Origin: Stenotrophomonas sp. ASS1
Lineage (GTDB): Bacteria > Pseudomonadota > Gammaproteobacteria > Xanthomonadales > Xanthomonadaceae
Reading direction: 5' to 3'
Length of the DNA: 64,000 bases
Assembly: GCF_004346925.1 (NCBI RefSeq)
Contig: NZ_CP031167.1
Coordinates: 702,001 to 766,000 of the forward strand
Part shown: positions 25,679-34,323 of the stretch, one piece after another
How positions within the stretch are numbered: the stretch's first letter is position 1
How the letters are laid out: each line of letters starts with the position of its first letter
Program-made: the position numbers and the translations under genes
Notes under the pieces: generated by a model
Seen by the model: the letters and a program-made list of their open reading frames with translations, nothing else
Told to the model about the DNA's origin: nothing
Database searches by the model: none

Positions 25679-26074
25679 GTGGCTGATCAGTTCGGCCATC
25701 TGCCCCGCGGCCCGCGCCGCATCTTCCAGGCCGCCCGCTGGTCCTGGCAGGGCCTGCGCGCCGCCTGGCTGCATGAGTCCTCGTTCCGGCTGGAGGTCTA
25801 CCTGCTGATCCTGCTGACCCCGGTCGCGGTCTGGCTGGGCCAGACCCCGGTCGAGCGTGCGCTGCTGATCGGCTCGATGCTGCTGGTGCTGGCGATGGAA
25901 CTGGCCAACTCGGCCATCGAGGCGGTGATCGAACGTTACGGCAGCGAGATCCACGAGCTGGCCGGCCGCGCCAAGGACATGGGTTCGGCGGCGGTCTTCG
26001 TGCTGATGATGAACGTGCTTCTGTGCTGGGCGCTGGTCGTGGTCCCGCATGCAATGGCCGGCAATTACGGCTGA
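25679..26074 (+). CDS. dgkA: Diacylglycerol kinase
   Basis: A 131-residue integral membrane kinase that recycles diacylglycerol to phosphatidic acid. Its three helices and conserved stretch EIHELAGRAKDMGSAAVFV, with the upstream ELANSAIEAVIER, are diagnostic. I prefer the GTG at 25679, giving the usual length and a basic amphipathic N-terminus (ADQFGHLPRGPRR). A longer in-frame GTG at 25628 would add 17 residues that are not typical. TerC follows 32 bp downstream on the same strand. Confidence 0.9.
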   Translation: MADQFGHLPRGPRRIFQAARWSWQGLRAAWLHESSFRLEVYLLILLTPVAVWLGQTPVERALLIGSMLLVLAMELANSAIEAVIERYGSEIHELAGRAKDMGSAAVFVLMMNVLLCWALVVVPHAMAGNYG

Positions 26075-26106
26075 TCCCCATTCCCCCACTGCCCTGAAGA
26101 GTTTCC

Positions 26107-26856
26107 ATGTCCTTTGAGTTCCTCGCCGACCCCAATGCCTGGGTGACCCTGTTCACCCTGAGCGCACTGGAAATCGTGCTCGGCATCGACAACCTGGTGT
26201 TCATTTCCATCGCGGTCAGCAAGCTGCCGGAAGAGCGTCGCCCGTTCGCGCGCAAGCTCGGCATCGCCGTGGCCTGCATCACCCGCATCGCCCTGCTGGT
26301 GTCGCTGGCCTATCTGGCGCACATGTCCGCCAACCTGTTCACCGTGGCTGGTATGGGCATCTCCATCCGCGACCTGGTGCTGATCGTCGGTGGCCTGTTC
26401 CTGATCATCAAGGGCTACATGGAGATCAAGGAACTGATCACCGGTGGCGAAGACGAGAACCCGGCCACCAGCAAGGCCTCGGGTGTATTCGGCATGGTCA
26501 TCCTGCAGATCGCCATCATCGACATCGTGTTCTCGCTGGACTCGGTGATCACCGCCGTCGGCATCGCCGATCACATCCCGGTGATGGTCGCCGCCATCCT
26601 GCTGTCGGTGCTGGTGATGCTGCTGGCCGCCAACCCGCTGGGCCGCTTCATCGACGCAAACCCGACCGTGAAGATGCTGGCACTGGCCTTCATCCTGCTG
26701 ATCGGTGCGGTGCTGATCCTGGATGGCCTGGACGTGCACGTGCCCAAGCCCTACATCTATGCCGCCATGGGCTTCTCGGTGCTGGTGGAATGGCTGAACC
26801 TGCTGATGCGCCGCCGCGCACGCGATCACCACGTGCCGGGTGCTGGCGACTGGTAA
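26107..26856 (+). CDS. TerC-family membrane protein
   Basis: A 249-residue protein with about seven helices and the family motifs EIVLGIDNLVFISI near residue 22 and IAIIDIVFSLDSVITAVG near 140, whose acidic residues sit inside the membrane. TerC and Alx-like proteins are linked to metal (often manganese) export and to metalation of exported proteins; the YgdQ-like short form is seen here, without CBS or CorC domains. It ends before a strong hairpin at 26883-26910. The exact ion is not known. Confidence 0.85.
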   Translation: MSFEFLADPNAWVTLFTLSALEIVLGIDNLVFISIAVSKLPEERRPFARKLGIAVACITRIALLVSLAYLAHMSANLFTVAGMGISIRDLVLIVGGLFLIIKGYMEIKELITGGEDENPATSKASGVFGMVILQIAIIDIVFSLDSVITAVGIADHIPVMVAAILLSVLVMLLAANPLGRFIDANPTVKMLALAFILLIGAVLILDGLDVHVPKPYIYAAMGFSVLVEWLNLLMRRRARDHHVPGAGDW

Positions 26857-26882
26857 GCAGATCACAGGCAAATGTGTGTCCC

Positions 26883-26910
26883 AGAACCCCCGGCCAGCGC
26901 CGGGGGTTCT
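26883..26910. terminator. Strong hairpin, probable terminator after TerC
   Basis: A perfect 12-bp stem, AGAACCCCCGGC against GCCGGGGGTTCT, with a CAGC loop. No T-run follows, so termination may need Rho or the hairpin may only stabilise the mRNA end. A GCCGGGC/GCCCGGC palindrome lies shortly downstream near 26935-26955, before the MFS gene. Confidence 0.65.
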
Positions 26911-27076
26911 GCGTTATGGGACCCATTGGGCTCGCCGGGCCATGCCCGGCGGGGAGGTTCCCGCCAGCTGTGAATTGAGGTCAACAGTGTTTTCCCGGGG
27001 CGAGGCTTAATCCGCGGCAGCAAAGCGCGCAGGCTACGCGCTCTTTTCCAGGACCTGCCCCACGCAGGATGACCCC

Positions 27077-28237
27077 ATGAACTCCAGAGCCGCCTTGTTG
27101 GCCCTTGCCGTCGGCGCCTTCGCCATCGGCACCACTGAATTCGCGCCGATGGGCCTGCTGCCCGTCATTGCCGACGGCGTCGGCGTGAACATTCCCACCG
27201 CCGGCATGCTGATCACCGCCTATGCCGTGGGCGTGATGCTGGGCGCGCCGGTGATGACCCTGCTGATGGGACGGTTTGGCAAGCGCACCGCGCTGATGCT
27301 GCTGATGTCGATCTTCGTGGTCGGCAACCTGCTCTCGGCACTGGCCCCGAACTACGGCCTGCTGTTGCTGTCGCGTCTGGTCACCAGCCTCAATCACGGT
27401 GCCTTCTTCGGCATCGGTGCGGTGGTCGCCGCCAGCCTGGTGCCGAAGGACAAGCAGGCTGCCGCCGTGGCCACCATGTTCATGGGCCTGACCATCGCCA
27501 ACATCGGCGGTGTGCCGCTGGCCACCTGGGTGGGCCAGCAGCTGGGCTGGCGTCTGTCCTTCGCCGGTACTGCGGTGCTGGGCCTGGTCGCGATCACCGC
27601 GCTCGGCCTCGCGCTGCCGGCATCCGCGCCGGGGCCGCGCCCGGACGTGCGCCGCGAACTGAGAGCGATCCTGCAGCCGCAGGTGCTGCTGGCGATGGCT
27701 ACCACCGTGCTTGGCGCCGGCGCGATGTTCACCCTCTATACCTACGTGGCACCGGTGCTGACCGAACTGACCGGTGCCTCCAACGCCTTCATCGCGATGT
27801 CGCTGGCGCTGATCGGTATCGGCTTCACCTTCGGCAATGGCATCGGTGGGCGCATGGCCGACTGGTCGCTGGATGGTGCCACCCGCATCCTGCTGGCGGT
27901 CCTGGCCGTGTTGATGTTCGTGCTGCCGCTGGCCTTCATGAATCACGCCACGGCGGCGCTGGGCGTGCTGCTGTTCGGTGCGGCGACTTTCGCCATCGTG
28001 CCGCCGTTGCAGATCCGGGTGATGCAGGCGGCCAGCGAGGCGCCGGGGCTGGCGTCGTCGATCAACGTGGGTGCGTTCAACCTGGGCAATGCGCTCGGTG
28101 CAGCACTGGGTGGTGCGGTGATCAGTTCGGGCTTGGGCTACGCCGCGATTCCGGTGGCCGGTGGCCTGCTGGCGGCCTCGGGGTTGCTGCTGGCATGGCT
28201 GGGGCGTCCGCGCACTGCGGTGGCTGAGGCTTGCTGA
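27077..28237 (+). CDS. MFS transporter, DHA1 AraJ/YdhP-like
   Basis: A 386-residue transporter with 12 predicted helices. The opening AVGAFAIGTTEFAPMGLLPVIA and the later MGRFGKRTALM and SRLVTSLNHGAFFGIGAVVAA are the signature of the AraJ/YdhP/PbuE-like group, which exports arabinose-like compounds, purines or drugs. No regulator is adjacent. An AGGATGA stretch lies about 5 bases before the ATG. The 540 bp after the gene hold no genes, only repeats. Confidence 0.85.
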   Translation: MNSRAALLALAVGAFAIGTTEFAPMGLLPVIADGVGVNIPTAGMLITAYAVGVMLGAPVMTLLMGRFGKRTALMLLMSIFVVGNLLSALAPNYGLLLLSRLVTSLNHGAFFGIGAVVAASLVPKDKQAAAVATMFMGLTIANIGGVPLATWVGQQLGWRLSFAGTAVLGLVAITALGLALPASAPGPRPDVRRELRAILQPQVLLAMATTVLGAGAMFTLYTYVAPVLTELTGASNAFIAMSLALIGIGFTFGNGIGGRMADWSLDGATRILLAVLAVLMFVLPLAFMNHATAALGVLLFGAATFAIVPPLQIRVMQAASEAPGLASSINVGAFNLGNALGAALGGAVISSGLGYAAIPVAGGLLAASGLLLAWLGRPRTAVAEAC

Positions 28238-28279
28238 GAGGGGAGGGTTTCCGGCAGGGCTGCGCCCTGCACCCGCCGA

Positions 28280-28312
<33 letters not shown>

Positions 28313-28328
28313 CTGCATTCCGTGGGTT

Positions 28329-28430
28329 GGCGGGGTGGGGCCGGTTGCGGGGGACGCCGTGAATCCGTCCATGGAGGCTTGGCCGCGGCATCCATGCCGC
28401 GGACACCCCCGCAACCGGACCCACCCCGCC
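28329..28430 (+). repeat. Large hairpin repeat, copy B1
   Basis: Arms of 25 bp at 28329-28353 and 28406-28430 pair with a single mismatch across a 52-bp loop. The loop has CCGCGGCATCC-ATGCCGCGG, an inner palindrome. The upstream CAGGGCTGCGCCCTG palindrome and downstream TTCGACAGATTCCCGCGG match the flanks of copy A, although the arms differ in sequence. It sits in a 548-bp gap (28238-28785) that contains no gene. Confidence 0.88.
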
Positions 28431-28575
28431 TTCGACAGATTCCCGCGGTCTGTCGGAACGTCGTTCTGCTTTGGTAGGTGTCGACCTTGGTCGACACGAA
28501 TGCCTGAAGAACCGGCTTTTGCTTTTGCTTTTTTCTTTTGATCTTTCCCGCGGTGGCAGGAAATTGTCCCTGGTC

Positions 28576-28671
28576 GGGAGGGTGGGTTGGCTGGGGGCGT
28601 GAGCCGCATGGATGCGGCGATCGAGCTTACATGGACGTACTTGCAGCGCCCCCCAGCCAACCCACCCTCCC
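28576..28671 (-). repeat. Large hairpin repeat, copy B2
   Basis: Arms of 22 bp at 28576-28597 and 28650-28671 are perfectly complementary across a 52-bp loop. On the reverse strand the tail reads like the GACAGTTTCC end of the family. It is in opposite orientation to B1, about 145 bp away. (CTTTTG)-type short repeats lie between them near 28515-28540. Confidence 0.82.
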
Positions 28672-28785
28672 GGCCTACCCCGATATCCAGCAAACACAAC
28701 CACCGCGGAGGGGGCGGCGCCCGATGGCCGGTCTTTCACCCGAACCATGGCATGCTCGGCGCCAAGCCCACCCGGAACCTCCGCC

Positions 28786-29406
28786 ATGCGCCTGTTCACC
28801 CGTGTCCTGCCCCTGATGCTGCTGGCCTCCCTGCTGTCCGGCTGCGGCTACAACGCCATCCAGCAGAAGGATGAAGCGGTCAAGGCCAGCTGGTCGGAGG
28901 TCATCAACCAGTACAAGCGCCGCGCCGACCTGGTGCCCAACCTGGTGCAGACCGTGAAGGGCTTCGCCAGCCAGGAAGAGCGCGTGCTGACTGAAGTGAC
29001 CAACGCCCGTTCGCGTGTCGGCCAGATCAACGTCAATGCCGACGACGAAGCCTCGCTCAAGCAGTTCCAGCAGGCACAGGGCGAACTTGGCAGCGCGCTG
29101 TCGCGGCTGCTGGTGGTCACCGAGAACTACCCGGAACTGAAGTCGAACCAGAACTTCCGCGACCTGCAGGCGCAGCTGGAAGGTACCGAGAACCGGGTCA
29201 CCGTCGCCCGCGGCCGTTACATCCAGCAGGTGCAGGACTACAACACCTACATCCGCTCGTTCCCGCAGGTGATCACCGCCAAGATCTTCGGCTACAAGAC
29301 CAAGCCGAACTTCACCGTGGACAACGAAGCGCAGATCTCCAACGCGCCGGCGGTCGATTTCGGCAACGCGCCGCAGCAGCAGCCGGCACCGCAGCCGGGG
29401 ACCTGA
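28786..29406 (+). CDS. LemA family lipoprotein
   Basis: A 206-residue protein with a lipoprotein signal (LLASLLSGC, Cys at about residue 20), followed by the LemA domain: YNAIQQKDEAVKASWSEV, YKRRADLVPNLVQTVKGFA, and ARGRYIQQVQDYNTYIRSFP. LemA proteins are helical bundles at the membrane with no settled function. The two TPM-domain genes that follow are its usual partners. I chose MRLFTRV at 28786 for the signal peptide. The gene is separated from the next by 3 bp. Confidence 0.88.
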   Translation: MRLFTRVLPLMLLASLLSGCGYNAIQQKDEAVKASWSEVINQYKRRADLVPNLVQTVKGFASQEERVLTEVTNARSRVGQINVNADDEASLKQFQQAQGELGSALSRLLVVTENYPELKSNQNFRDLQAQLEGTENRVTVARGRYIQQVQDYNTYIRSFPQVITAKIFGYKTKPNFTVDNEAQISNAPAVDFGNAPQQQPAPQPGT

Positions 29407-29409
29407 TCG

Positions 29410-30297
29410 ATGCGCCTGGCCTCTGCGCTGCTGGCCCTGCTGCTGTGGCTGCCGCTGGCCTCGCATGCGCAGCAGCTGGCGCCGGTTCCTGCGCTGGATT
29501 CGCCGGTGGTCGATACCACCGGCACGCTGGATGCCGCGCAGAAGCAGGCGCTGGTGCAGCAGGCGATCGAACTGCAGCAGCGCAAGGGCAGCCAGCTGCA
29601 GGTGCTGGTGGTGCCGACCACCCAGCCGGAGGACATCGCGCAGTACACCACGCGGGTCTTCGACCAGTGGCAGATCGGCCGCAAGGGCGTGGATGACGGG
29701 GTGCTGCTGGTGGTGGCCAAGGACGACCGGCGCGTGCGCATCGAGCCGGGCTACGGTCTGGAAGGCGCCATTCCCGATGCCATCGCCAACCGGGTCATCC
29801 AGGAATACCTGGTGCCGCGCTTCCGCAGCGGCGACTACGCCGGTGGCATCACCGACGCCACGGCGGTGCTGGTCAAGCTGATCGACGGCGAAACGCTGCC
29901 GGCACCGGTCAGCGGCCATCGCGGGCGTGAGCCCAGCAGTGGTGGCGATACCTGGTTCCTGGCGCTGTTCATCGGTGTGTTCGCCGGCAGCATCCTGCGC
30001 GGCGTGTTCTCGCGCGTGCCGCGCCCGCTGCGCGGCCTGCTCGGCGGTGCCGGTGCGGCGCTGGCGGCGTTCCTGTTCACGTCCACGCTGCTGGCCAGTG
30101 GCCTGGCAGGCGTCGTAGGGCTGATCGTGGCCATGCTCTCCGGCCATCCGGGCCGCTTTGCCGGTGGCGGCGGCTGGGGCGGTGGCAGCTGGGGCGGCGG
30201 AGGCGGCTTCGGTGGGGGCGGTGGATTTGGTGGTGGTGGCGGCTGGGGTGGCGGTGGTGGCCGCTCCGGTGGTGGCGGTGCTTCGGGGGGCTGGTGA
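29410..30297 (+). CDS. TPM-domain (YgcG-like) membrane protein with Gly-rich tail
   Basis: A 295-residue protein with a signal peptide, a periplasmic TPM domain (about residues 30-170: VVDTTGTLDAAQKQAL, VLVVPTTQPEDIAQYTTRVF, DGVLLVVAKDDRRVRIEPGY), two hydrophobic helices near 180-245, and a tail of about 50 residues made almost only of Gly, Trp, Ser and Phe. TPM domains are linked in some systems to photosystem repair and phosphatase activity, but their role here is unknown. It lies in one operon with the LemA gene upstream and a second TPM gene, whose ATG overlaps its stop. Confidence 0.85.
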   Translation: MRLASALLALLLWLPLASHAQQLAPVPALDSPVVDTTGTLDAAQKQALVQQAIELQQRKGSQLQVLVVPTTQPEDIAQYTTRVFDQWQIGRKGVDDGVLLVVAKDDRRVRIEPGYGLEGAIPDAIANRVIQEYLVPRFRSGDYAGGITDATAVLVKLIDGETLPAPVSGHRGREPSSGGDTWFLALFIGVFAGSILRGVFSRVPRPLRGLLGGAGAALAAFLFTSTLLASGLAGVVGLIVAMLSGHPGRFAGGGGWGGGSWGGGGGFGGGGGFGGGGGWGGGGGRSGGGGASGGW

Positions 30298-30791
30298 TGA
30301 TCCAACGTCTATGTCGGCACGTGTTTTCGCCGTCGGTACGGCGCGCGTTCCCGCCCGCCACATTGCAGGCGATCACCGAGGCCATCGCGGCCGGTGAGCA
30401 GCGCCACGGTGGGCAGGTGATGTTCGCGGTGGAAGCGGACCTGCCGCTGGGGGCGCTGTGGCACAGGGTGACCCCGCGCCAGGCCGCCGAGCATGCCTTT
30501 GCCCGCCTGCGCACCTGGGATACCACCCACAACAACGGTGTACTGATCTACCTGCTGCTGGCTGACCACGCCATCGAGATCGTCGCCGACCGGGGTCTGC
30601 AGGGCCGGGTCAGTCCGGCGCAGTGGCAGCGGGTCTGCACCCACCTGCGCGAGGGCCTGCGTGGTTCCCATCCGGTGGAAGCGCTGCAGGATGCCATCGA
30701 CGAGGTCTCCAGCCTGATCGAAGGGCACTTTCCGGCCTCGACGCGGTCGAACGATGACGCGTTGCCGAACTCGCCCCAGCTCCTTGGTTGA
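30297..30791 (+). CDS. Second TPM-domain protein, soluble
   Basis: A 164-residue protein with a TPM-like domain but no signal peptide: TLQAITEAIAAGEQRHGGQV, FARLRTWDTTHNNGVLIYLL and HAIEIVADRGLQGRV. It lacks the membrane helices and Gly-rich tail of its neighbour. The ATG overlaps the preceding TGA (TGATGA); an in-frame GTG one codon earlier is also possible. LemA, membrane TPM and soluble TPM in a row suggest a complex spanning the inner membrane; this is inference. Confidence 0.8.
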   Translation: MIQRLCRHVFSPSVRRAFPPATLQAITEAIAAGEQRHGGQVMFAVEADLPLGALWHRVTPRQAAEHAFARLRTWDTTHNNGVLIYLLLADHAIEIVADRGLQGRVSPAQWQRVCTHLREGLRGSHPVEALQDAIDEVSSLIEGHFPASTRSNDDALPNSPQLLG

Positions 30792-30842
30792 GCCGGGGCG
30801 GCACTGGCCCGAGAATAGGCGTTCAACCGCAAGGCACCTTCC

Positions 30843-31730
30843 ATGATCTATTTCCACGACATCGACCCCATCGCCCTCTCGCTGGGGCCGATCAAGGTGC
30901 ACTGGTACGGCATCATGTACCTGCTCGGCTTCACTGCGGCCTGGCTGCTGGGCCGCAAGCGCATCGCTGACGGGCGCCTGCCGGGTGTCGATGCCAACGG
31001 CTTCTCCGACCTGCTGTTCTACGCCATGCTCGGCGTGGTGCTGGGCGGGCGCATCGGCTACATGCTGTTCTACGCGCTGGGCGATTTCCTGCATAACCCG
31101 CTGCTGCTGTTCAAGGTCTGGGATGGCGGCATGAGTTTCCACGGCGGCCTGCTGGGCGTGATTGCCGCCTGCTGGTGGTGGTCGCGCAAGCACAAGCTGC
31201 ATTTCTTCGACACCATGGACTTCATGGCGCCGCTGGTGCCGCTGGGCCTGGGCTTCGGCCGTATCGGCAATTTCATCGGTGCCGAGCTGTGGGGCAAGTA
31301 CACCGACGGTAGCTGGGGCGTGGTGTTCCCGTCCGGCCTGCCGGCGCCGCTGAACCAGCTTGACCACGCGACGCTGCAGGCGCAGTTCGCCACCGGCGCA
31401 TTGAACCAGTTCGCCCGCCATCCCTCGCAGCTGTATGAGGCGTTGCTGGAAGGCCTGGTGATGTTCGTCGTGCTGTGGACGGTGTCTGCCAAGCCGCGTC
31501 ATCGCTACCTGGTTGGTGGCCTGTTCGCGCTGATGTACGGCCTGTTCCGCTTCGCGGTGGAGTTTGTGCGCATGCCCGACAACGGCGTCTACGTGGCCTT
31601 CGACTGGCTGACCCGTGGCCAGATCCTCAGCTTGCCGCTGATCGCCTTCGGCCTGGTGCTGCTGGTGATGTCGCGCCGCGCGCCGGTACTGCAGCCGCAG
31701 CCGCTGGTAGCTGCCGAGGGCAAGGCATGA
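30843..31730 (+). CDS. lgt: Prolipoprotein diacylglyceryl transferase
   Basis: A 295-residue inner-membrane enzyme that adds diacylglycerol to the lipobox Cys of preprolipoproteins. It has seven helices and the expected motifs: [21 protein letters not shown] with the essential His, [17 protein letters not shown] (Lgt signature), and [13 protein letters not shown]. Its length is normal. The stop overlaps the thyA start (ATGA), a common Lgt-ThyA pairing in proteobacteria. Confidence 0.95.
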   Translation: MIYFHDIDPIALSLGPIKVHWYGIMYLLGFTAAWLLGRKRIADGRLPGVDANGFSDLLFYAMLGVVLGGRIGYMLFYALGDFLHNPLLLFKVWDGGMSFHGGLLGVIAACWWWSRKHKLHFFDTMDFMAPLVPLGLGFGRIGNFIGAELWGKYTDGSWGVVFPSGLPAPLNQLDHATLQAQFATGALNQFARHPSQLYEALLEGLVMFVVLWTVSAKPRHRYLVGGLFALMYGLFRFAVEFVRMPDNGVYVAFDWLTRGQILSLPLIAFGLVLLVMSRRAPVLQPQPLVAAEGKA

Positions 31731-32521
31731 AGGCTTACCTGGACCTGCTCTCGCACGTGCTGGAACACGGCGCCGAGAAGAGCGATCGCACCGGCACCGG
31801 CACCCGCAGCGTGTTTGGCTGGCAGATGCGTTTCAACCTGGCCGAAGGCTTCCCGCTTGTCACCACCAAGAAACTGCACCTGCGCTCGATCATCCACGAG
31901 CTGCTGTGGTTCCTGAAGGGCGACACCAACATCGGCTACCTGAAGGACAACCAGGTGCGGATCTGGGACGAGTGGGCCGACGAGAACGGCGACCTCGGCC
32001 CGGTCTACGGCAAGCAGTGGCGTAGCTGGGCTACCGCCGATGGCGGTGAGATCGACCAGATGCAATGGCTGGTGGACGAGATCAAGCGCAACCCCGACTC
32101 GCGCCGGCTGGTGGTCAGCGCTTGGAACGTGGGCGAGCTCTCGCAGATGGCGCTGATGCCGTGCCACAACCTGTTCCAGTTCTACGTGGTGGACGGCAAG
32201 CTCAGCTGCCAGCTGTACCAGCGCAGCGGCGACATCTTCCTCGGCGTGCCGTTCAACATTGCCAGCTACGCGTTGCTGACCCACATGGTGGCGCAGGCCA
32301 CCGGCCTGGGCGTGGGTGACTTCGTGCACACGTTGGGCGATGCGCACCTGTATTCGAACCACTTCGAGCAGGCGCGCGAGCAGCTGTCGCGTGAACCGCG
32401 CGCGCTGCCGACGCTGTGGTTGAACCCGGAGGTGACCGACCTGTTCGGCTTCCAGTTCGACGACATCCGCATCGACGGCTACGATCCGCACCCGGTCATC
32501 AAGGCGCCGGTGGCGGTATGA
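31727..32521 (+). CDS. thyA: Thymidylate synthase
   Basis: A 264-residue enzyme, the same length as E. coli ThyA, that converts dUMP to dTMP with methylene-tetrahydrofolate. The catalytic Cys146 is in [14 protein letters not shown]. Folate and dUMP contacts are in [36 protein letters not shown] and the C-terminal VIKAPVAV. It starts in an ATGA overlap with lgt and its own stop overlaps the next start in the same way. The dihydrofolate it makes is recycled by FolA two genes downstream. Confidence 0.96.
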   Translation: MKAYLDLLSHVLEHGAEKSDRTGTGTRSVFGWQMRFNLAEGFPLVTTKKLHLRSIIHELLWFLKGDTNIGYLKDNQVRIWDEWADENGDLGPVYGKQWRSWATADGGEIDQMQWLVDEIKRNPDSRRLVVSAWNVGELSQMALMPCHNLFQFYVVDGKLSCQLYQRSGDIFLGVPFNIASYALLTHMVAQATGLGVGDFVHTLGDAHLYSNHFEQAREQLSREPRALPTLWLNPEVTDLFGFQFDDIRIDGYDPHPVIKAPVAV

Positions 32522-33081
32522 GTACCCGCCTGATTTCCAGCGGCCTGCTGGCGCTGTGCGGCATGCTGCCGCTGGCCATGGTGCAGGCCGGACCGGCCGA
32601 TGCGCTGTCGTTGGCCAGGCAGGTCAATGAGCAGATCGTGCACAAGCACATGCGCGAGGAAGTGCAGGCGTTCGCCGGGGCATTCAACGGCAGCACGATG
32701 CTGCCCCAGGATGTTCCGGAAGGCTGCCGGGCGCAGATGCGTGAGGCGGTAACCGGCATGTACACGGCGATGACCGAGCACCTGAAGGCGGGCGTCGAGA
32801 ACCCGGCGTATCAGCGTGAGCTTGAACAGGGTCTGGCCACCGTCTATTCCAACGACCAGCTGAAAGCGTTCCTGGCGCGCGGCGCCAGCGACGATATCGC
32901 TGCGCTGTCGGCAGAGATCCTGTCGGGACCGGGCCTGAAGGAGATCGAAGAGGCGCAGAAGCAGAAGATCCTCGCTGGCCTGGATGAGCAGACCACGTCC
33001 AGCCCTGCGCTGGCTGCGGCGTTGCAGGCCGCCAGTGCCGCAAACGCTGCCTGCGAACGCCTGCAGATCGACGCCAGCTGA
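32518..33081 (+). CDS. Hypothetical exported protein between thyA and folA
   Basis: A 187-residue protein with a signal peptide (cleavage near AMVQA-GPAD) and a helical mature region. [30 protein letters not shown] loosely recalls DUF2059 proteins, but the match is weak. Two Cys (EGCRAQM and NAACERL) could form a disulfide. Start and stop are tightly packed: its ATG overlaps the thyA TGA and it ends 13 bp before folA. It is therefore translated with two essential folate enzymes, although it is exported and has no evident link to folate. Confidence 0.65.
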   Translation: MSTRLISSGLLALCGMLPLAMVQAGPADALSLARQVNEQIVHKHMREEVQAFAGAFNGSTMLPQDVPEGCRAQMREAVTGMYTAMTEHLKAGVENPAYQRELEQGLATVYSNDQLKAFLARGASDDIAALSAEILSGPGLKEIEEAQKQKILAGLDEQTTSSPALAAALQAASAANAACERLQIDAS

Positions 33082-33094
33082 GGAGGTGGTAGCA

Positions 33095-33586
33095 ATGAAG
33101 CTGTCGATGATCGTGGCGCTGGACCGCAACCATGGCATCGGCCAGGGCAATGCCATGCCCTGGCACCTGCCGGACGACTTCAAGCACTTCAAGGCGCTCA
33201 CCCTGGGCAAGCCGATCCTGATGGGGCGCAAGACTGCCGAGTCGATCGGCCGCGTGCTGCCGGGGCGGACCAACCTGGTGCTGACCCGCAGCGGCCAGGT
33301 GCCATTCGAGGGCATGCGTGCGGTGGCGTCGCTGGACGAAGCGAAGTTGATTGCCGAAGGCGAGGGCGCCAGTGAGCTGTGCATCATTGGCGGCGGCGAG
33401 ATCTTCCACCAGCTGCTGGAGCAGGCCAGTGACCTGTACCTGACCTGGGTGGATGCCGAAGTCCCCGCCGATACCCATTTCCCCGAAGTAGACGTGCAGG
33501 ACTGGCGGGAAGTGAGCAGCGAGCCGCACCCGGCCGACGAACGCCACGCCTACGCGTTCCGCTTCGTGCACTACGTGCGCCGCTGA
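33095..33586 (+). CDS. folA: Dihydrofolate reductase
   Basis: A 163-residue enzyme that reduces dihydrofolate to tetrahydrofolate with NADPH. Signatures are MIVALDRNHGIGQGNAMPWHLPDDFKHF (shown as IVALDRNHGIGQ then MPWHLPDDF) with the substrate Asp28, ILMGRKTAESIG, LVLTRSG and ELCIIGGGEIF. It is the chromosomal, trimethoprim-type enzyme. A strong AGGAGGTGG precedes the ATG by 5 bases. It is the last gene of the lgt-thyA-folA operon. Confidence 0.96.
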   Translation: MKLSMIVALDRNHGIGQGNAMPWHLPDDFKHFKALTLGKPILMGRKTAESIGRVLPGRTNLVLTRSGQVPFEGMRAVASLDEAKLIAEGEGASELCIIGGGEIFHQLLEQASDLYLTWVDAEVPADTHFPEVDVQDWREVSSEPHPADERHAYAFRFVHYVRR

Positions 33587-33599
33587 TCGCTGCGCATCT

Positions 33600-33667
33600 G
33601 TAGAGCCGAGCCATGCTCGGCTGCTGTTGCCGGACACATCCCGTAGCCGAGCATGGCTCGGCTCTAC
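33600..33667. repeat. Inverted pair of SMAG palindromes after folA
   Basis: A forward repeat at 33600-33622 (GTAGAGCCGAGCC start) and a reverse one at 33645-33667 (GGCTCTAC end). Together they can fold into one large hairpin between the convergent folA and DUF1287 genes, and may act as a transcript end barrier. Confidence 0.85.
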
Positions 33668-33675
33668 AGGATTGC

Positions 33676-34323
33676 CTACGGCATCCGGTAATGCCCGATG
33701 ATCGTGTGCTGGAACAGCAGGTTCTCTTCCCGCGTGCCGCGCGCGATGTTGTGCAGCACCAGCGGCGTGCCATTGGCCAAGCGCCGGTCGGAGACGATAC
33801 CCACATGCAGCAGGCCGTTGCCGTTGAGCTTCCAGGCGACGATGTCGCCGGCTGCGTAGTCGGCGGCGGCGGTGCTGATCGGCTGCTGCCAGCGCTGCCG
33901 CTCGAACCAGCGCATCAGGTTCGGTACGCGACGATGATCGATGTTGCGGTCCGGCCGTGACAGGGCCCAGATCGCCGGATAGGCACTGAAGTTGCCGCGC
34001 ATGTCTTCATGCACGCGTGCCTGCAGGTCCAGGCCCTGGCTGCGCAGGGCGCGCACCACCACATCGGTGCACACGCCGCGATCCAGTGGCACGTCGCCGC
34101 CGGGATAGGCCAGCACTTGATAGGCAGGGTCGTAGCGGGTGGTGACGCCGATCTGCGCGCGCGCCGCAGCCACCAGTGGCGGCGAAGGCGCCTGTGGTGG
34201 CGTCGGTGTGCGTTCAGCGCTGTCCGCAGCCGTGGGAGCAGTCGGCGAGCCGGGTTGGCAGCCGCTGGCCAGGGCCAGCGTCAGCAGCAGCACCGTCCAT
34301 GGTGCCCAGCCGTGCCGCGTCAT
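33676..34323 (-). CDS. DUF1287 family lipoprotein
   Basis: A 215-residue protein with a lipobox (LALASGC, Cys22), a Pro/Thr-rich linker to about residue 48, and a DUF1287 domain: ARAQIGVTTRYDPAY, YPGGDVPLDRGVCTDVVVRALR, HEDMRGNFSAYP and GDIVAWKLNGNGLLHVGIVSD. The pattern of Cys near VCTDVV and His in LLHVGIV is similar to NlpC/P60-like cysteine hydrolases, so a cell-wall role is possible but not shown. Its ATG overlaps the apaH stop and it is the last gene of the long reverse-strand run. Confidence 0.82.
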   Translation of the reverse strand: MTRHGWAPWTVLLLTLALASGCQPGSPTAPTAADSAERTPTPPQAPSPPLVAAARAQIGVTTRYDPAYQVLAYPGGDVPLDRGVCTDVVVRALRSQGLDLQARVHEDMRGNFSAYPAIWALSRPDRNIDHRRVPNLMRWFERQRWQQPISTAAADYAAGDIVAWKLNGNGLLHVGIVSDRRLANGTPLVLHNIARGTREENLLFQHTIIGHYRMP

